DNA from: UBA6623 sp965226435
GTDB taxonomy: Bacteria > Acidobacteriota > Terriglobia > Bryobacterales > UBA6623
DNA: 64,000 nucleotides
Assembly (NCBI GenBank): GCA_965226435.1
Contig: CBDDCY010000013.1
Span: 744,001-808,000, forward strand
Direction: 5' to 3'
Under the pieces are notes generated by a model that was given only the letters and a program-made list of their open reading frames with translations, searched no databases and had not been told where the DNA came from. Positions 34,028 through 43,150 of the stretch are shown here, in pieces (within the stretch, counting starts at the first letter, position 1; every line of letters starts with the position of its first letter). The position numbers were made by a program, and so were the translations under genes.

Positions 34028-35989
34028 CTACTGTTCGGGGTTACGTGGAAATCGCCAATAAGGCAGCCGCACACCGTCGATGAAAACACGGTCGGCGCGT
34101 CGCTCGGGTGACGGTTGGAATTGTTCGGCGCCCGCCGCCGAAACGTAGTCGTCCTGCTCGACGCCGTCGCCCGACACGCCCAGTCCCCCGACCAGCCGAT
34201 CGTTCTTATAGAGAGGCGACGAGCCGGGAAAGAAGACGATGCCCGACTGATTCGGACCCGCCGGTTGGCGGCCCTGGGTGCAAGGGTTGGCCAGATCAAA
34301 AAGAAACAGTTCGCGGAAGGGGCCCGGCGTCGATCCGTCGATGCCCGTGGGGAAGAACGACTGTGAGCCGAAGCCAATCGTCCGCGCCGTCACGGCCGTT
34401 CCCCGAGGTACCCCGGGCAGGTCGTCGGGCAAGCGATCGTCGCTCGAAAAATAGACGGCGTTGCGCGCCTTCGTCGCGGCCACGTCGATCGAAAAGACCG
34501 TCGCGTCGGGCATGCGAAACAACCCCAGAATATTCCCCTCCAGGTCGCCAACCGCGATCGCCATCCGCGAGCGGCTGCCCAACGGCAAACGAATCACCGC
34601 GCGGGTTCGCTCGGCGCGCTCTCGGGCCGCTGTGATGATTTGCTCGACTTCCGCCGCCGTCAGAGTGGTGCTCTCGCGCGGGGCGATCAGAAAGCCGTCG
34701 GGCGCCGCGGCCCCGGCTCTCGGTGCAACGACGTATTCGCCGCCGGGCGCCGCCGCCGCCCGGGTTCCTTCCGGGCGAGTCGTTTGTTCAACGAAGGGCA
34801 GCCGGATGCCGTCCACATAGACTGCCCCCGGCGTCGGCAACGGCAGCGCCACGAAAAACTCGGTCCCGAAGGTCGCGGCCACGGCGGCAAACTCCGCCGC
34901 GTCCGGATCGATGCCGGCTACGCCGATCCCGCCGACCAAATGTTGTCCGCTGTCCTCGGGGAGGTTCTTGAAAACCGGCAGTCCCCCGGGAATCGTCGTC
35001 ACCCCGAGCCCCGGCCCGGTTCCCGCCAAGTTCGTCGCCGCCGGGACGCTCTGGCCCGGCTCGAACGAATCGGAAAGACGGCAGCCGCGGTTCGTGTTCT
35101 CGATGCCGAAAAGCGCCGCCGCCGGCTGATTCGGCACGTCGTTGGGGAAATTCTCGCGGCTCAGAGTGCGAACCGTACGCGATGAAAGAGGTGCCTGGTT
35201 GTGACTGAAGAACGCCCCGGTCCGCGCCAGGCTCAGGGCTGTTTCGACGGCCTCGTCCGAGGCCGTCGGCTTACGGTAGACGCCCAGCGGACGTCCCGCG
35301 CGGTCGCTGACCGCAATCGCCATGGCGGGGTCGTCGATCGCCGTCGCGGCCCGTTCGATCAGTCCCGCTACATCCGGAGCAGTGAGCTGCAACGGGTCGG
35401 CTTGCGCGGGGTTAACAGGAATGGTCGCCGTGTTGCCGCGAACGCCGTCCGACATCAACGTGAGCTCGACAAAACTGCCTCCGGCATCGGTCGGCACGGC
35501 GAAAGCGACCTGTTGCCGCGTCGGTTCCCGCACCGCGGCGGCCGAAACAGACCGTAATCGCGAACTTCGTGAACGCCGCGCGCGCGCGGGCGACCAGGCA
35601 ATTCGCAACCGCCCCGGCACTTCGCTACCGCCGACCAACACCCCGACCGGCGCCGTCGCCCCGTGCACGTCGACCAGCAAGGTTTCTCCGGGCAGCGCCG
35701 GGTCGGCGTCGCTAACCGGCAGACCCGTCGCGGCGTGATAGGCAACGGCCCGCTGAACGCCTTGTCGCGGCTGGGAATGCACGACCGGCTGTGCGCCGAC
35801 AGTCCCGGCCGCGGCGAGAAGAGCAGCCCCCAGGGCCCATCGACCTTCTAGGACTTTCGACAGCGCCCTCCAGTGGGGCGGATCTCCGGGCCTGCCCGCG
35901 GGTCTTCGCCCGAGCAAGAAAGCCGCAACCCATCGGCCGATGCTACAAACCACCTCAGCGCCCCCCCGCCGGAGCCCCGGGGGGCTCAT
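34028..35989 (-). CDS. Protein with two GlcG/HbpS-type (DUF336) heme-binding-like domains
   Basis: 653 residues as read from ATG 35989; the start is unsure because a hydrophobic export signal (WALGAALLAAAGTVGAQ) begins only near residue 50. Two copies of the GlcG/HbpS fold are seen: one from about residue 200 (VAGLIERAATAIDDPAMAIAV), the second from about 445 (VEQIITAARERAERTRAVI; MAIAVGDLEGNILGLFRMPD). Both have the GGLPV...LVGGIGV...GID-like part. HbpS-type domains bind heme or small ligands. Its first 35 bases overlap the end of the decaheme cytochrome gene, so it belongs to that operon. Its 3' end is 14 bases from the IS1595-type element. Confidence 0.75.
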   Translation of the reverse strand: MSPPGLRRGGAEVVCSIGRWVAAFLLGRRPAGRPGDPPHWRALSKVLEGRWALGAALLAAAGTVGAQPVVHSQPRQGVQRAVAYHAATGLPVSDADPALPGETLLVDVHGATAPVGVLVGGSEVPGRLRIAWSPARARRSRSSRLRSVSAAAVREPTRQQVAFAVPTDAGGSFVELTLMSDGVRGNTATIPVNPAQADPLQLTAPDVAGLIERAATAIDDPAMAIAVSDRAGRPLGVYRKPTASDEAVETALSLARTGAFFSHNQAPLSSRTVRTLSRENFPNDVPNQPAAALFGIENTNRGCRLSDSFEPGQSVPAATNLAGTGPGLGVTTIPGGLPVFKNLPEDSGQHLVGGIGVAGIDPDAAEFAAVAATFGTEFFVALPLPTPGAVYVDGIRLPFVEQTTRPEGTRAAAAPGGEYVVAPRAGAAAPDGFLIAPRESTTLTAAEVEQIITAARERAERTRAVIRLPLGSRSRMAIAVGDLEGNILGLFRMPDATVFSIDVAATKARNAVYFSSDDRLPDDLPGVPRGTAVTARTIGFGSQSFFPTGIDGSTPGPFRELFLFDLANPCTQGRQPAGPNQSGIVFFPGSSPLYKNDRLVGGLGVSGDGVEQDDYVSAAGAEQFQPSPERRADRVFIDGVRLPYWRFPRNPEQ

Positions 35990-38900
35990 CGGTCACCGTG
36001 TACACCTTGCCGTCCTTCATATACAGCCGACGCATCTCGTCAAGATTCAGCGGTCTCGCTCCCCGACGCCCAAAGACCGCGATTTGGTTGCCGCTCTCGT
36101 CGACCGCGCGGTCGCGATCCAACCCCTTCGACAGCGCAATCGCCGCCCCCTTCGTTTCGTAAGTCGCGATCAGCCGCGGCTCGACCGTTGGAGAGAACCC
36201 CCAAAGCCCCGGGTTCTCGGGAGTAATCAACTCAAGCACCCGCAAACCGTTCTCGCCGTCGGCGACATAGGCGAACACACTCGCGCTCGTCATGCCGACC
36301 TTAACCGCGTGAGCGTCGTTGATCGCCCCCTCGGCGGTGAAGAAACGAGGCTTGCCGGGCTGTTCGGGCCGCTCGATGTCCACGATCGCCAAACCTTCGC
36401 GGCCCGCGGCGACATACGCGTAAGTCCGCGCCAGGTAGACGTCGCGGGCGTTATCGATCTCGACCGAGGCGCGAACGGCGGGCTTCTCGATATCAGTGAT
36501 GTCGATGACCTTCAATCCGTCCTTGTCGCAGACAAAGGCATAGCGGAATTGAATCGCCGCGTGCCCGGCGTCTTCGAGCGGAACCGTCGAAACGACTTGC
36601 GGCTCCAACGGATTCGACAGATCGACCACGACCAATCCGCGATCACACGACACGAAAGCGTGCACGCCCGCGAGCACCACATGATTCGCGCCGTCGAGGA
36701 TGCCGTCCGGGTTGAACGTCACCGCGCGTTTGAGAAAGTTGTTGCGCGGATCGCCGTCGAGCAGAGTCGCCGCCCCGATCAGAATCAAACCCTCCTCGTA
36801 ATCGGCGACATAAAGAAAGCCGTAGCTCAAGTGAATCTCCGGCTCCTCGTTCACCGGGTCGCGCCGCCGTCCCGGGTCGACGCCCAGAGTTGTCGGCGAA
36901 GCAATCCAGCGAGCATCCTTCGTCTTCACATAGAAACGCTGGCCCAGCGGCGAGACCGGTGCCGAGACGATTCGTTCCGGCAGCGTCTTGTTATCGATAT
37001 TGGCGATGTCGTAGACGCGAATCCCCTCATGCCCCTTGGCGACATAGACGTACTCCCCTCGCATCTGAATGCTTTGCGCGTCGTGGGCATGGTGGTGAAA
37101 CGTCGTCGCGAAACGTCCGTCTTTCTTGACGACGCGATCGCGTTCGAGGTGGCGGGCATGTTCCTCGGGATAGGCCATCTCGTGCAAACCGCTGCCGATC
37201 ACCGCCTGCGGCTCCTCGCGTTCGGTCACCGCGACGGCCTCGAAACCATGATCGCCCTCGGCCACGTACACGTAGCGACCCATGAAGTTGACGAAGTTGG
37301 TTCCTTGCAAAAGCACTTGCGCCATCCAGGCGTTGTTGCCCCCGTCGGCCGACAGATGGCAGTCCGTGCAAGTCTTCGTTTCACGCTTGCGAACACTGTG
37401 CGGGAAGTGTGGATTGAAAGCCTGTCCGCTCAACCCCTCGGAGGAAATCGTCTGCTGCTGCGAATAGAGCCATTCGCGCTGCGCGCTCTGCGAGGAAACC
37501 AACACCGCGCTCGACGAGCGCACCGGGACAATCTTGCCTTCTTTCGCCGTGCTGTCGCGGCCCAGCATGAAAACGTCGTCGCGCAGCACTTGATAGTTGT
37601 ACGTCGTGAAGTTGCGCGTCGCGGTCTCGCCCTTGCCGTGCAGCGGCGGACGATTGGCGTTGGCGCGCATCGAAAGATGGCAACCGAAGCAACTGGTCAT
37701 CCACGAGGTGTGGCAGGTGTAGCAAGCCATCTTGTTGTCGGAATGCGCCAGGGCGTCGTCCGCCGCCGAGCGATCGCCCCAGCTCGTCCCGTCGCGCTTC
37801 ATCGTCTTCGCCGAGCGAGCCTTCTCGTTGTATTCAGGATGCCCCGGCGTGACCGAATGAACGACTTGCGAAACCCGCCACTCGGTATCGGGCTCCACCA
37901 TCGAACGCTGCACCAGCTTGTCGCCGACCCACTCAAAGCGCCGCGCCCCGAAAGGCGTTCGCAAGATCGACAAATCATGCGGCGGGCGGGTCGCCGCCGA
38001 ATTCGTCATCTTCAACCGGGCCCGCTCGCGAAGGCTTCCGTGGCAGTCCGCGCAATCGATCTCGACCGCCGCCCGCGGCTCGCCGTAGAGCATGCCGTTG
38101 CCGTGAACGTCCTGCTCGAAATGGCAATCAATGCAATGCATGCCCTTTTCGAGGTGAATGTCTTTAAGATGGACCGCTTTGTCGAAACGCTTCGGGTCGT
38201 CGAATGCGATCGGTTGATCTTCCCCGTCAAGCCAGACACCCTTGCGGTCGTGCTTGAAGACCGCGCGGTAGAGCCAACCGTGGCCGTTGAAGTCCGCGAA
38301 ACGCGTCTGCTTCATGCCGCCGGCCAGGTCGCGTGCGTTCGAGAGAAAATCGACGTCCGCCCACTTGCCCCGCAATGACGCGGCTTCCGGGTTACGCGCC
38401 AGCGAACGCGCCCGCTCTTCGTCGTTCCACTTTTTCTGCTGGTCCGGATACAGCGCCGCGCCGTCGGTCTCGTTGTCCCACCACATATAGCCGGTGTATT
38501 GCACGGCGTAAGAAGTCCCGGGGTGAACATGGCAAACGATGCATTGGCTGCTTGGAATCGCCCGCGTCAGCCGATGACGAATCGGATGGCCGGACTCGTC
38601 CTTGGGAATCGTCGGGTCGGCGGTAAAGCTCCTCCCAAGATGTCCGTATTGCGCATACGACCCGGAGTGAAACGGATCGCGATCGTTGGCGTAAACGACG
38701 TGGCAGGCCGTACAACCCGAGGAACGATAGTCGCCCGGTTGATCGTTCGTGCCCAAAAATGACAACAATGGATCGTGCAAGCGGGTCTTCTGCATTCCCT
38801 GGAACACCGGGTCGGTGCGCGTCAGAGTGCCGAAGCCGCGATTGCTTAGCCGGGCGTCCCCGCGCTCGAAAACGCGCAGCGTGTTGCCCGGCTCGGTCGA

Positions 38901-39524
38901 TTCGAAATTCGGCAGCGGATCGAGAAACGGCAATAGGCTTTGGGTGCGCTGTTGCTCGGGCGTCACCTCGGGTCGGCTGACCAGCCGCCGCGGCGTCCCG
39001 TCGGGAGCGTAGCTCTCCCCGAACCGCGGATCCTTCAGCGGATAGGCCCCATTGTTATAGAGTGCGGCGCCCCACAGGAACGCCCCATGCGTCATCAAGC
39101 TTCGCTCGACCTTGTAGACCACATCGGCGTGGCAACCGCTCGACCCGCAGGTCTTGGGCGCGGCGCGCAGGTCCCCGGGATTGATAAACCGCACAAACTC
39201 CGGGCGTTCGTCATTCAGCAACGTATAGGTGCGCTCCGGGTTCGCCGAAGACAACCAGCGCTTGGGGTATTTCGGCGAAACATGTGCCGCCGCCTTGCTC
39301 GTCGCCGAGACGTCGCCGCCGTGACAATCCGTGCATCCCAACCGCACCGCCGCCGACGCATGCATCGGCTCGATGCCCACATGGCAGCCCGAGCTCGTGC
39401 AGCCTGCGCTCTTAGATTCACGCGCGGCGGCCGTTTGCCCAACCAACGATTGCGCCCGTCCCGACGCGGAGGCCGTAATCAGCAGTACGGGCAAAATCAG
39501 CCGGCGATGTGTCCACCAGGTCAA
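35955..39524 (-). CDS. Decaheme cytochrome c fused to seven-repeat LVIVD propeller
   Basis: 1189 residues from a TTG at 39524 (GAGG eight bases upstream), with a signal peptide (LILPVLLITASASGRAQ). Between residues about 40 and 720 there are eight CxxCH motifs (CTDC, CTAC, CIVC, CIDC, CADC, CYTC, CFGC, CTDC, each followed by H) and two CxxxxCH motifs (CTSSGCH, CGSSGCH): ten likely hemes. From about 745 to 1110 seven LVIVD-type repeats follow (YVYVAKGHEGIRVYDI, AFVSCDRGLVVVDLSNP, YAYVAAGREGLAIVDI and others), enough for one propeller. Start overlaps the barrel gene's stop (TTGA). It most likely sits outside the outer membrane as the terminal cytochrome. Confidence 0.88.
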   Translation of the reverse strand: MTWWTHRRLILPVLLITASASGRAQSLVGQTAAARESKSAGCTSSGCHVGIEPMHASAAVRLGCTDCHGGDVSATSKAAAHVSPKYPKRWLSSANPERTYTLLNDERPEFVRFINPGDLRAAPKTCGSSGCHADVVYKVERSLMTHGAFLWGAALYNNGAYPLKDPRFGESYAPDGTPRRLVSRPEVTPEQQRTQSLLPFLDPLPNFESTEPGNTLRVFERGDARLSNRGFGTLTRTDPVFQGMQKTRLHDPLLSFLGTNDQPGDYRSSGCTACHVVYANDRDPFHSGSYAQYGHLGRSFTADPTIPKDESGHPIRHRLTRAIPSSQCIVCHVHPGTSYAVQYTGYMWWDNETDGAALYPDQQKKWNDEERARSLARNPEAASLRGKWADVDFLSNARDLAGGMKQTRFADFNGHGWLYRAVFKHDRKGVWLDGEDQPIAFDDPKRFDKAVHLKDIHLEKGMHCIDCHFEQDVHGNGMLYGEPRAAVEIDCADCHGSLRERARLKMTNSAATRPPHDLSILRTPFGARRFEWVGDKLVQRSMVEPDTEWRVSQVVHSVTPGHPEYNEKARSAKTMKRDGTSWGDRSAADDALAHSDNKMACYTCHTSWMTSCFGCHLSMRANANRPPLHGKGETATRNFTTYNYQVLRDDVFMLGRDSTAKEGKIVPVRSSSAVLVSSQSAQREWLYSQQQTISSEGLSGQAFNPHFPHSVRKRETKTCTDCHLSADGGNNAWMAQVLLQGTNFVNFMGRYVYVAEGDHGFEAVAVTEREEPQAVIGSGLHEMAYPEEHARHLERDRVVKKDGRFATTFHHHAHDAQSIQMRGEYVYVAKGHEGIRVYDIANIDNKTLPERIVSAPVSPLGQRFYVKTKDARWIASPTTLGVDPGRRRDPVNEEPEIHLSYGFLYVADYEEGLILIGAATLLDGDPRNNFLKRAVTFNPDGILDGANHVVLAGVHAFVSCDRGLVVVDLSNPLEPQVVSTVPLEDAGHAAIQFRYAFVCDKDGLKVIDITDIEKPAVRASVEIDNARDVYLARTYAYVAAGREGLAIVDIERPEQPGKPRFFTAEGAINDAHAVKVGMTSASVFAYVADGENGLRVLELITPENPGLWGFSPTVEPRLIATYETKGAAIALSKGLDRDRAVDESGNQIAVFGRRGARPLNLDEMRRLYMKDGKVYTVTDEPPGAPAGGR

Positions 39525-41644
39525 AACAGGAACCTCGTATTCAAAAACCCCGAAAACAGCGTCACGTCGGGATAGATCCGCCGCAGGCCCGCGCCCGGCT
39601 TCAGTACGCCGAAACCGCCGGTGATCACAATGTTGTCGTTGAGAAAGGGACGGTATTGGATGCCGAACCCGGCGTCGACGCCGATGCTCTTGTTGATGCC
39701 GCTTTGAAACAAGATCGCCTCGAGTACCTCGGTGCGGTCAAAGCGTAGATAGTTGACGTTGATTTGCGCCTTGAGTTTCGGCGTCAGCTTGGCGTCCGTG
39801 CCGGCGTTGAAAATCATCACGCCGGGGTTCAAGAAATTCGCCTGCCCCTGGAATTTATTGCTTCGTAACGACGGCAGCAAACTGTTGAAGCTGAAAAGCG
39901 CCACCCCCGCCCCGGTAAGAGGAATCGTCTGGCGGTTGAGCAAATTCGTCCCGCCCCCTTCAAACAGAGGATTCAGCAAGCCGCGGTCGGCCAGCGCCGG
40001 GTTCCCGAGAAAACCGCCCCCGGCGAATTGCGGGTTGTCGACAATGGCGTCGAAGCCGCGGGCTACTCCATCGTTAATATCATCGTCGCCCGAAGCGTAG
40101 AAGAACGAAACGCGATAGCGCCGCCAATCGACTTCGTAGTCAACCTCGACCGCCCCCATAAAGGCCTTGATGTGCTGTGGGTTGTTCAGCGGCGGCAAGG
40201 GGTGAAAATCGTCGCGTCCGAAGGCATAGTAAACAGCGTGCGAGACGTTGTACCGTCCCAGGTGTCCCTCCCCGGCGAACCCGGCATACCCGGCGCGAAT
40301 CTTGTGCGGTCGCGGGTCGCCGATCGGAGCCGGACGCACCAGAAAGCCGTTGCGGTCGAGGTGGAAGCTCGGCTGGTCGTTGTTGTAATGCAGGCTGAAG
40401 TTGAGGTTGTACCCCAGGCTTGGCAGATCCTGTAAATAGAGGTTGGCGATATAGACCGACTGATCGCGCCCCCGCCAACTGTTCAGCCCGCTGTTCGTAT
40501 CTTTTTCAAGCAGGTTGAAATAGGCCAGGTTGTACTGCAGCTTATTGTTGCGAAAGGTCCCGAAAAGCCGCGCACCCGGCTGTTCGTCGGAAAAGATGAA
40601 CCCGCGAAAATCGCTCGTGAAGCGTTGAATGCCGACGCGCGCGGCGCTGAAGTCGTACTCGGCGTCGCCCAGGTCGTCGAAATCCTTCTTTCCGCCACGC
40701 AGCACTTTCGAACTGTTGGTTGCAAAGCGCGTTTCGAAGAACATCTCCTGCAAGCCCACATGCGTATCCACCCGCGTCACGCCGGCCCGCGGATCGATGC
40801 GGACGACGTTGTTTTCACGCGCCCCCAGGTAGTTGATGTTGAACTCCGGCGTGATCTTGAGGCTGAAATCCACCGGCTTGAACCCGGCGCTGCCGCGGAA
40901 GAACTCCATCGCGACCCGGAAGCTCTGGCGCACAAAACTTTGCCCGCCGTCGCCGAAAAACTCCGAGCTGTCGGGATTGGCCGTACTCACCGCGTTCGGC
41001 GTCGGCACCCGCCGCAGCTCGACCAGCGTGTCGCTGCTGGCGGCGAGGTTCAAGAAATTCTTGCGCCCGAAAAGCGGAACATCGCCCTTGACGCGGTTTT
41101 TGTTATAGGGGTCGTACCAGCGGGGTCGCGAATAGATCAGGTCGAGCTTTTCATTCCCATAGCGTTTCGGAAACGGAAACGACGAGACCCAGCGGTTAGG
41201 GACGCGGTCCTCGGGGCGGTGTTCGGAACCGGGAGGAATTTCGAACGAAGGCAGAATCCCCGCCAGCGAACCGTCGCCGGCGCCACGCCGAGGCCTCGGG
41301 TAGAGGGCCTCGATGGGCACTTGGACAAGTGGTGGCGGCGCCGACGTTCGGGGCCGCCGCCGCACCAACGATCGCGTGCGATCTTCGGCGAGAGGCGGGG
41401 GCGGCCCGAGAGCTTCGCGCATCCGTTGCCGTTCGACCTCGTCGGGATTCGGCGGAATGACGATCTGCTCCGCCCCGACGCGGCGCGGCAATCGGTGCGT
41501 CGGCGACGCGGTCGCTTGGCTACGCCTTGCCGACCCGGCTTCGCGCGTGCGCCCCTTGACGCCGATCGTCGCCACTTGCGCGGGAACGCGGGGCAGCGCC
41601 AAGGCGACCAACGCCGCCACCAAGAAGTAGTGGGGAATTCTCAT
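39521..41644 (-). CDS. Outer-membrane beta-barrel (porin-like) of cytochrome operon
   Basis: 707 residues from ATG 41644 with a signal peptide (MRIPHYFLVAALVALALPRV); a GTG at 41689, overlapping the previous stop, would add 15 residues. A proline/arginine-rich periplasmic stretch (about residues 30-150) precedes a long run of alternating amphipathic strands rich in Y, F, N and G, for example LQYNLAYFNLLEKDT and YNLNFSLHYNNDQPSFHLDR, ending in NTRFLF with a C-terminal phenylalanine as expected for an outer-membrane barrel. I know no named family for it. Its place between two multiheme cytochrome genes suggests the sheath of an electron conduit. Confidence 0.75.
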   Translation of the reverse strand: MRIPHYFLVAALVALALPRVPAQVATIGVKGRTREAGSARRSQATASPTHRLPRRVGAEQIVIPPNPDEVERQRMREALGPPPPLAEDRTRSLVRRRPRTSAPPPLVQVPIEALYPRPRRGAGDGSLAGILPSFEIPPGSEHRPEDRVPNRWVSSFPFPKRYGNEKLDLIYSRPRWYDPYNKNRVKGDVPLFGRKNFLNLAASSDTLVELRRVPTPNAVSTANPDSSEFFGDGGQSFVRQSFRVAMEFFRGSAGFKPVDFSLKITPEFNINYLGARENNVVRIDPRAGVTRVDTHVGLQEMFFETRFATNSSKVLRGGKKDFDDLGDAEYDFSAARVGIQRFTSDFRGFIFSDEQPGARLFGTFRNNKLQYNLAYFNLLEKDTNSGLNSWRGRDQSVYIANLYLQDLPSLGYNLNFSLHYNNDQPSFHLDRNGFLVRPAPIGDPRPHKIRAGYAGFAGEGHLGRYNVSHAVYYAFGRDDFHPLPPLNNPQHIKAFMGAVEVDYEVDWRRYRVSFFYASGDDDINDGVARGFDAIVDNPQFAGGGFLGNPALADRGLLNPLFEGGGTNLLNRQTIPLTGAGVALFSFNSLLPSLRSNKFQGQANFLNPGVMIFNAGTDAKLTPKLKAQINVNYLRFDRTEVLEAILFQSGINKSIGVDAGFGIQYRPFLNDNIVITGGFGVLKPGAGLRRIYPDVTLFSGFLNTRFLF

Positions 41645-41685
41645 CGCCCGCCGGGTTATCTGATGCGGCCGCGGCTTCTCCCAAT

Positions 41686-42924
41686 TCACGGAATCAAACC
41701 CGCCGCGGCTCGGAACCGCTTCGCGAATTCGGCCGGACGATAGGTCGAGGGATGTTCCAAGTAATCGTAGAGCCCGCCGATTTGCTGCTCCGCGGCGCCA
41801 ACCCCTTGCGCCGCCGCGATCGCGTCGAGCGCCATCACGGCCTGCTCGGCCGCGTTGACGCCGAAGTTGCTGATGCGCCGAATATCGGCTTCGAGCGCAC
41901 GTGCCATCCCCGAGGCCGCTGCTGACGTGAAGTCATGCGTGGCGAACCGCCCCGCCAGCGCCTCCGCCTGCGCGGCAATCGCACGAGCCTCGTTCGCAAT
42001 CGCCTTCCCGTCGCCCAACTTGCCCGCGATCGCCTCGCTCAGAGTTTCGAGCGATCCGCTGAGCCGGGCCGCCGAGCCGCCGGCAGCCTGCCGCGCCACG
42101 GCTTCGAGCACCACGAACCGAGAAACGTTCAACAACAGCCCGCCAGGCTTTCTCCCACCGTAGCCGCGCACGATCCGCCAACTATCCCGCCGCAGATCGT
42201 GGTGGCATTGATAGCACTCCAAGTGCCCGAACTCAGGCCAGGCCGCCGACCCGGCGTCGGCGGCGAGCTGCCGCATCCCCTCGGCCAGAGCCATCGCCTG
42301 TCCCACGGCCAGCGCCCGCAAAGTGGGAAGCGTGTTGCCCGCCTCGCCCTCGGGCGCCCGCCAATGCCTCGGCAGCGCCGCGCTAAAGGTGTCGAGCTCA
42401 AAAACGAGATCGGGATGCCCGGCCGCAATCAATGCGTGGTCGACTCGCCGGCCCTTTCCGCCGATATGGCACCCCAAGCATTTCGCGGCCAGCACGGCGA
42501 GGTCTTTTGTGTCGTCCATCCCGAGCGAAACGTTATTGGCGTGGCTGTTGTCGGCGGCGGTATGGGGCCCCAGCCACTTTTCCGCCGGCCCGTGGCAGCC
42601 CTCGCACGACACGCCGTCGGAGATGAACTTCTCCGTCGACCCGACCGCGTGGCAGCTCAAGCAGTCTTTGGCTTTCGTGGGGTCGCCGACGCCGGCGATC
42701 TCCGCCATGCGCTTCGACCGCTCATTCGACAGAACGCTGTAGGCCTGCGAATGCTTATCGCGCACCGACCAAATGGAATACTCATTGCCGAGAATACGGC
42801 TTTGGCTCACCGGCGCCGGAGTCGTCGCTCCGTGGCAATTGGAAGACGCGCAGCCGCCCGCGCCGATATACCCCGGCGCCTGAGCGCTCGCGGCGAGCAC
42901 TCCGAGCAGCCCCGCCAGGACCAC
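41686..42924 (-). CDS. Cytochrome c554-like pentaheme protein
   Basis: 412 residues as read from GTG 42924, with a short export signal (VLAGLLGVLAASAQA). A stop lies four codons upstream, so the true start may be lost or different. Heme motifs are CASSNCH, CLSCH, CEGCH, CLGCH and CYQCH: five, one with the longer spacer. The N-terminal part resembles the cytochrome c554/NrfB-like family (GYIGAGGCASSNCHGA, then HSQAYSVLSNERSKRMAEIA). The last 150 residues are helical without hemes. The gene stop overlaps the barrel's alternative start (GTGA), placing it first in the operon as the likely periplasmic electron donor. Confidence 0.85.
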   Translation of the reverse strand: MVLAGLLGVLAASAQAPGYIGAGGCASSNCHGATTPAPVSQSRILGNEYSIWSVRDKHSQAYSVLSNERSKRMAEIAGVGDPTKAKDCLSCHAVGSTEKFISDGVSCEGCHGPAEKWLGPHTAADNSHANNVSLGMDDTKDLAVLAAKCLGCHIGGKGRRVDHALIAAGHPDLVFELDTFSAALPRHWRAPEGEAGNTLPTLRALAVGQAMALAEGMRQLAADAGSAAWPEFGHLECYQCHHDLRRDSWRIVRGYGGRKPGGLLLNVSRFVVLEAVARQAAGGSAARLSGSLETLSEAIAGKLGDGKAIANEARAIAAQAEALAGRFATHDFTSAAASGMARALEADIRRISNFGVNAAEQAVMALDAIAAAQGVGAAEQQIGGLYDYLEHPSTYRPAEFAKRFRAAAGLIP

Positions 42925-43150
42925 CCGAAACGCTTACTGAAGGGCCGACCGAGCCGGCCGGCTATGTCCGCGCATGGATGACCACATTTTACAGCTTTTA
43001 ACCAAACGCGGGCCGTGAGCGACCGCTACTCGCGCCGCTGCCGCCGCCCCTCCCTTCTTCCACATCGCGCAACCTAAACGGTAGGAACTTCGCTGTGGGC
43101 GCGTGTCTTGCGATAGACTGAGTTTCCCAAGATCTTTTCGAAGAGGGTAA

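Noticed and set aside
35940..38378. An 812-codon open frame antisense to the decaheme cytochrome gene
   Set aside because: The opposite strand has ten heme motifs, a signal peptide and LVIVD repeats. Long antisense frames are common in GC-rich genes.
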